Below, one piece after another: positions 6,180 through 8,692 of a stretch of 8,692 nt of DNA. A program made the translations under genes and the position numbers. The stretch is from NCBI GenBank assembly GCA_007570915.1, contig RKSK01000072.1, forward strand, positions 1 through 8,692, given 5' to 3'. Below the pieces are notes generated by a model. It saw nothing but the letters and a program-made list of their open reading frames with translations. It did not search any database and was not told where the DNA came from. Position 1 is the stretch's first letter; each line of letters starts with the position of its first letter. Source of the stretch: Cenarchaeum sp. GTDB taxonomy: Archaea; Thermoproteota; Nitrososphaeria; Nitrososphaerales; Nitrosopumilaceae.

Positions 6180-6800
6180 CTATCCGGCGACGCGCGCCCC
6201 GTCGAGCCTGCGCTCGAGGCGGGCCCTGGCCAGGGCCTCCGTGACGGCCAGGCGCGCGCGCTCGATGAGCTCCCTGTTGACGTCGAGCTTGCGCCTGGCC
6301 TCCTTGACGACCTTGTCGTAGGCGGCCATGGGGTAGAGCATCTCGTACAGGTCGCCCATGACCTCAAAGAGGCGCTCGGCCTCCTCGGCCTCGCCGGCGC
6401 GTATGCGGTCAAGGACCTGCCGCTTGAGCTCGCCGATGCAGTCGAGGAGGCCCAGTACGTACGGCGCGCCGCCTGCGGGGATCGACTCGGCGGTGGGCAC
6501 GTCCCTGCCCGACACTATGGCGATCAGCGCGAGGGCCTCGACGAGCTCCTGCTCGGCGATCGCCACGTGCTGCCGCATGCGGGCCGGCGCGCCTGCGCGC
6601 AGGCCGGCTAGCGTCTCGCCGGCCCTGGCCGCGAGCCCCGAGGCCTCCTCGACCCGGCCGGCGTGGACCGTGACTATGGCCCGCGAGCAGAGCGCGATGA
6701 CGTCGCGCGAGCCCTTGATGAGGCGCTCGCGCCCCTCGCGCTCGGCCTCTAGCTCCCCTGCAATCTCTGCGATCGACGTTTTTGCCGCCTCGAGCGCCAA
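6180..6800 (-). CDS. Translin/TRAX-family RNA-binding protein
   Basis: This 206-residue all-helical protein has the hallmarks of the translin family. These are the central block PYVLGLLDCIGELKRQVLDRI (about residues 113-133, given here as the family's YxxGxxDxxGELxR pattern), then LFEVMGDLYEMLYPM, then RRKLDVNRELIERARLAVTEAL near the C-terminus. Translins bind single-stranded RNA/DNA as octamers. Archaeal and TRAX-type members can act as endoribonucleases through acidic residues. Glu86, Glu124 and Asp173 are candidate positions here by pattern, not proven. The start is TTG at 6798-6800, supported by a TATA-like box about 27 nt upstream and by the absence of an earlier start. The gene runs convergently into tRNA-Leu with 1 nt between its stop and the CCA. 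Confidence 0.85.
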   Translation of the reverse strand: MALEAAKTSIAEIAGELEAEREGRERLIKGSRDVIALCSRAIVTVHAGRVEEASGLAARAGETLAGLRAGAPARMRQHVAIAEQELVEALALIAIVSGRDVPTAESIPAGGAPYVLGLLDCIGELKRQVLDRIRAGEAEEAERLFEVMGDLYEMLYPMAAYDKVVKEARRKLDVNRELIERARLAVTEALARARLERRLDGARVAG

Positions 6801-6823
6801 CGCGCGCGCGCAAGAACCGCCGC

Positions 6824-6830
6824 GTTAAAT
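6824..6830 (-). promoter_or_regulatory. TATA-like box of the translin gene
   Basis: The minus strand reads ATTTAAC in a GC-rich context, centred about 27 nt before the TTG start at 6800. The match is weaker than the other boxes in this window, but the spacing is right and it supports a leaderless transcript. Confidence 0.5.
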
Positions 6831-7353
6831 GCCTTTGCGGCGCAGCGGCGGCGGCGCGCCCGGGCGCCGCGGATCCCCGGCGGGCGCGGGAGGGTGGCGC
6901 CGCACGCGATGATCGTCGCGAAGGGGCGCGGGCCCATGGGGCGAGAGCCCGAGGGGGCGCATGTCGCGTTTGCGGCCAGCGACCCGTTGTTTGGCGCAGG
7001 GTCGCCGTGCCCGCGCAGGCGGGGAACCGGGTTCGGCCACGAGGCGGCAATCAGGCAAGGATCCAAACTCCGGGCCGCGGCGGGCGCGCGAGGATCTTTT
7101 GCTTCGTGCCGTTGCCCCTGGCGCACAACGCGTGGACGGCAATGCGCCCGGGCGGGAGGGCGCGCGCGGACAGCCGGAGTGTCCCGCGGGCGGCGCCCAG
7201 GACACCCAGGGTGCCGGAGGCTTGTGGCGAACCCAGCAAGCAGGCGTGGCGGAGGCCGCCGCGCAAGCCGCCCCCCAGGGGGCGCGCGCGCACCCACATT
7301 TGGGAAGCGTGGTTCGGGGTGTGTGGGCGCGCTCGGCCGGATCCCAGCAAAGG
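6831..7353. other. Non-coding or unassigned stretch of about 520 nt
   Basis: Open frames exist here only because the GC-rich DNA has few stops. Their translations are Arg/Gly/Pro/Ala-rich without recognisable motifs, and none has a TATA box or leader signal. I looked for RNase P RNA (GAGGAAAGTC-type core) and the SRP RNA helix-8 motif on both strands and saw neither. Several local inverted repeats occur, the best at 7286-7332. The stretch separates the housekeeping region from the accessory-looking gene pair on the right. It may be an unrecognised RNA, decayed gene remains or plain spacer. Confidence 0.5.
7286..7332. repeat. Bulged stem-loop in the intergenic region
   Basis: CCCACA at 7293-7298 pairs with TGTGGG at 7322-7327. 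After a 2-nt bulge (7291-7292), GCGCG at 7286-7290 pairs with CGCGC at 7328-7332. This gives 11 base pairs around a loop of 23 nt. It ends about 20 nt before the predicted TATA box of the next transcript. It could be a structural element of an RNA or chance pairing in GC-rich DNA. Confidence 0.35.
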
Positions 7354-7361
7354 GCTAAATA
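7354..7361 (+). promoter_or_regulatory. TATA-like box of the Panacea-like/membrane protein pair
   Basis: GCTAAATA is the only AT-rich patch upstream of this pair. A start about 26 nt downstream would fall at or near an ATG at 7384, well upstream of the likely GTG start at 7452. The message would therefore carry a leader or a tiny first ORF. Confidence 0.5.
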
Positions 7362-7383
7362 GCGGCCGCGTCTGCGCTCTCGC

Positions 7384-7455
7384 ATGCTGGCCTCGCGCGC
7401 CGCACGGCCACCGTATTCCTGCGCGCCTCCTGCCCTGCGGGGGTGCCCCCCGTGA
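7384..7455 (+). CDS. Possible 23-residue leader ORF
   Basis: An ATG lies exactly where the predicted leaderless transcript would begin. It opens a 23-codon frame (MLASRAARPPYSCAPPALRG and three more residues) whose TGA at 7453-7455 overlaps the GTG start of the following gene as GTGA. The peptide matches nothing I recognise. It may be a translated leader coupling ribosomes to the next gene, or a chance ORF in GC-rich DNA. The call rests only on position. Confidence 0.25.
   Translation: MLASRAARPPYSCAPPALRGCPP
7439..7445 (+). promoter_or_regulatory. Shine-Dalgarno-like site deciding the GTG 7452 start
   Basis: GGGGGTG would pair along its whole length with the archaeal anti-SD (GGAGGTG complement) if one G-U wobble is allowed. 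It ends 6 nt before GTG 7452. It favours that start over GTG 7443, which lies inside the site. The Gs can also pair with the C run at 7446-7451, so the site may be partly masked in the RNA. Confidence 0.4.
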
Positions 7456-8255
7456 TCATAGGGCCGAGCGCGGTAATACTGGGGTACGTGCTCAAGTCCA
7501 TACCCAACTCGGCCTTCACGATGGCAGGGTTTAGCGACCGCCTGCGCCTGCAAAAGCTGATCTACCTGGTGGAGGCCTTTGGGGTGTACCTCGGGTATGA
7601 CTATTCGTGGTACCTGCGCGGGCCGTACTGCACAAGCCTCGCGCGGTCGGGGTTCGAGCTGGAGCAGATTGTTGGGCGCATACCCGACGGCGCCGAGGCC
7701 AGGTTCCTCAGCAGGGACGTGCAAGAGAGGTTTGACCGCTGCGTGGAGTTTGTCGGCTCCATAATGAAGAGCAGCGACGACCTGGACAGGCTGGAGATTG
7801 CCGCGTCCATACACCTCCTCGCGCAGGACGCCAAGATCCCAAAGGAGGGCGTCTTTGAGCGCGTGGTGGCCAAGATGCCCGGGGGCGAGGACCGGCGCGC
7901 AGAGCTCCTGGGCATGTGCGAGGGGATGTGGGACGCCCTCTTGGCGCGCTCGCTCATTCCGGGCAGGGAGGGAGCCCACGGCCCCGGCGGGCCCCCAGGC
8001 GGGCCCGCGGAGGCCGGCTATCGCGTCACGGCGGCCCCGGCGTCCATAGACCAGATCAGGGACTCGATGATCGGCAAGCAGCGGTACGGCGACGCCGCGA
8101 TGGCGGTGACCCTAAAGGATCTCTACGACAACGGCCAGGCCCTGGAGGCGAACAGCCCACCCCCGTTCACGCACAGCCCTGACCGCATAGCCCAGCTTGA
8201 GTCCGACCCCAAAAGAAACGAGATACTGAGCTTTGTGATGCGGCAGTACCGATGA
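7452..8255 (+). CDS. Panacea (DUF4065/SocA)-like or YwgA-like protein
   Basis: This 267-residue soluble protein has an N-terminal domain with the pattern RLRLQKLIYLVEAFGVYLG (about 31-49), followed by YSWYLRGPYCTSLA (51-64). This resembles the LQKLLY...GP signature of Panacea/SocA and YwgA-type proteins, which include antitoxin and adaptor domains. The similarity is judged by eye only. Residues about 90-167 are further amphipathic helices (DRLEIAASIHLLAQDA; ELLGMCEGMWDALL). About 172-190 is a Gly/Pro linker, and about 196-267 is a helical C-terminal part of unknown type (SIDQIRDSMIGKQRYGDAAM). The start GTG 7452 is chosen for its SD-like site and GTGA overlap; GTG 7443 would add MPP. Its stop overlaps the ATG of the membrane protein gene (ATGA), so the two form a unit. 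No catalytic motif is visible. Confidence 0.7.
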   Translation: MIIGPSAVILGYVLKSIPNSAFTMAGFSDRLRLQKLIYLVEAFGVYLGYDYSWYLRGPYCTSLARSGFELEQIVGRIPDGAEARFLSRDVQERFDRCVEFVGSIMKSSDDLDRLEIAASIHLLAQDAKIPKEGVFERVVAKMPGGEDRRAELLGMCEGMWDALLARSLIPGREGAHGPGGPPGGPAEAGYRVTAAPASIDQIRDSMIGKQRYGDAAMAVTLKDLYDNGQALEANSPPPFTHSPDRIAQLESDPKRNEILSFVMRQYR

Positions 8256-8643
8256 CCGCCGCGGGCCCGGCCTTCGGCCTCTTGGGCATCCTGCTGGGAG
8301 CCCTGTTTGGAGGCCTCCTGTCGTTTTTTGTGCTCTTGGCGTACAACCGAGTCAAGACCAGGAGCGACAACAAAGAAATGCGCGAAAGCATGGCAAGCTG
8401 CTTCACAGCGAGCTCAAGGCAAACGCCGACGAGATCGACTCGTACATACAAGAGGGCATACGGGAAAGGCCGTCAATAGTAGACGGCGTGTACAGCGGGC
8501 TCCTGTCCTCCGGAAACATGCGACACCTTATGGACCACCAGGAGTCCCTTTACCACCTGTACGTGAGCATGAGGCGCAACGAGCCAGACGTCTCTGACGG
8601 CATCCGGAGCCAGATGGCGAGCCTAGAGCAGATTTTCCTGTAG
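8252..8643 (+). CDS. Small single-pass membrane protein, split by a -1 frameshift
   Basis: From the ATG at 8252, overlapping the previous stop, the first frame encodes a Gly-rich hydrophobic segment (FGLLGILLGALFGGLLSFF, residues about 8-26) followed by a basic stretch NRVKTRSDNKEMRESMA. After about codon 48 the frame becomes Arg/Thr-rich nonsense and stops at 8479. In the frame one base back the sequence becomes clearly protein-like: LLHSELKANADEIDSYI, then SIVDGVYSGLLSSGN, then LYHLYVSMRRNE, ending at TAG 8641-8643. That part has no start of its own at a suitable place. Joining the frames near 8395-8398 (one base lacking before CTG CTT CAC) gives a protein of about 130 residues: a membrane anchor plus a helical cytoplasmic domain. 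This layout recalls membrane-anchored proteins with an E-L-x-x-N helix pattern; no function is known to me. It may be a pseudogene, a sequencing error or, less likely, recoding. Confidence 0.65.
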
Positions 8644-8671
8644 GCGCAGCGCCCCGGGCCCCCCCCGCGCT

Positions 8672-8679
8672 CTTATACA
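8672..8679 (+). promoter_or_regulatory. TATA-like box for a gene beyond the right edge
   Basis: CTTATACA follows a C-rich run after the stop at 8643. At the usual spacing the plus-strand start would fall near 8702, just outside the window. No minus-strand start codon lies at a matching distance, so the plus direction is preferred. Confidence 0.4.
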
Positions 8680-8692
8680 CGACTGACGCGGC

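Noticed and set aside
6831..7353. RNase P RNA or SRP RNA in the gap
   Set aside because: The universal core motifs of either RNA were not found on either strand by eye.
6894..7358. A 154-codon plus-strand frame in the intergenic stretch
   Set aside because: The first 40 residues look mildly protein-like, but the rest is Arg/Gly/Ala repeats. There is no TATA box or SD site, and it ends at the promoter of the next gene. Kept as unassigned.
6825..7979. A 384-codon minus-strand frame covering the intergenic stretch and half of the Panacea-like gene
   Set aside because: It lies antisense to a gene with a recognisable domain pattern, has low-complexity composition and no promoter. High GC explains the lack of stops.
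8360..8400. Programmed -1 ribosomal frameshifting in the membrane protein gene
   Set aside because: No canonical slippery heptamer in the right phase and no clear downstream stem-loop or pseudoknot. A simple one-base deletion or sequencing error is more economical.
1..8692. CRISPR arrays, insertion sequences, attachment sites
   Set aside because: No regularly spaced repeats, transposase or integrase motifs. The tRNA gene has no duplicated 3' end elsewhere in the window.

Overview
The window looks like chromosomal DNA from a very GC-rich archaeon, most likely a Nitrososphaerota (Thaumarchaeota) member of the Nitrosopumilales/Cenarchaeum type. The archaeal assignment rests on genes for ribosomal protein eS1 (S3Ae), RNA polymerase subunit N, a COG1325-type exosome-associated RNA-binding protein, a mevalonate kinase, a MEMO-family protein and an archaeal translin. 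It also rests on the promoters: AT-rich TATA boxes stand out in the GC-rich DNA about 25-29 nt before start codons, as expected for leaderless archaeal transcripts. The narrower lineage call comes from remembered resemblance of the eS1 and RpoN N-termini to thaumarchaeal proteins and is an inference.

Layout. (1) 1-855, minus strand: an uncharacterised coiled-coil protein followed 4 nt later by the glutaminase subunit/domain of GMP synthase, cut by the window edge at its catalytic Cys. (2) 1100-2148, plus strand: eS1, then a COG1325/PF01877 RNA-binding protein overlapping it by 1 nt. (3) 2155-6040, minus strand: a tightly packed five-gene operon, rpoN - eno - rpsB - MEMO - mevalonate kinase, with junctions of -4 to +1 nt, linking transcription, glycolysis/gluconeogenesis, translation and isoprenoid lipid synthesis. 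(4) 6091-6178, plus strand: tRNA-Leu(GAG) with encoded CCA. (5) 6180-6800, minus strand: a translin-family RNA-binding protein/nuclease. (6) 6831-7353: a stretch of about 520 nt with no convincing gene. (7) 7452-8643, plus strand: an accessory-looking pair, a Panacea/YwgA-like protein overlapping a small single-pass membrane protein that is split by a -1 frameshift. A TATA box at the right edge points to another plus-strand gene just outside.

The most notable regulatory feature is one TATA element at 6062-6069. Its midpoint lies 25.5 nt from the first base of the RpoN GTG start on one side and 25.5 nt from the mature 5' end of the tRNA on the other. One box could therefore drive both a leaderless mRNA and a leaderless tRNA in opposite directions. 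The most plausible unexplored system is the Panacea-like/membrane-protein pair, which resembles in architecture a toxin-antitoxin or defence-type module. That reading is an inference, and the second gene may be broken in this sequence.
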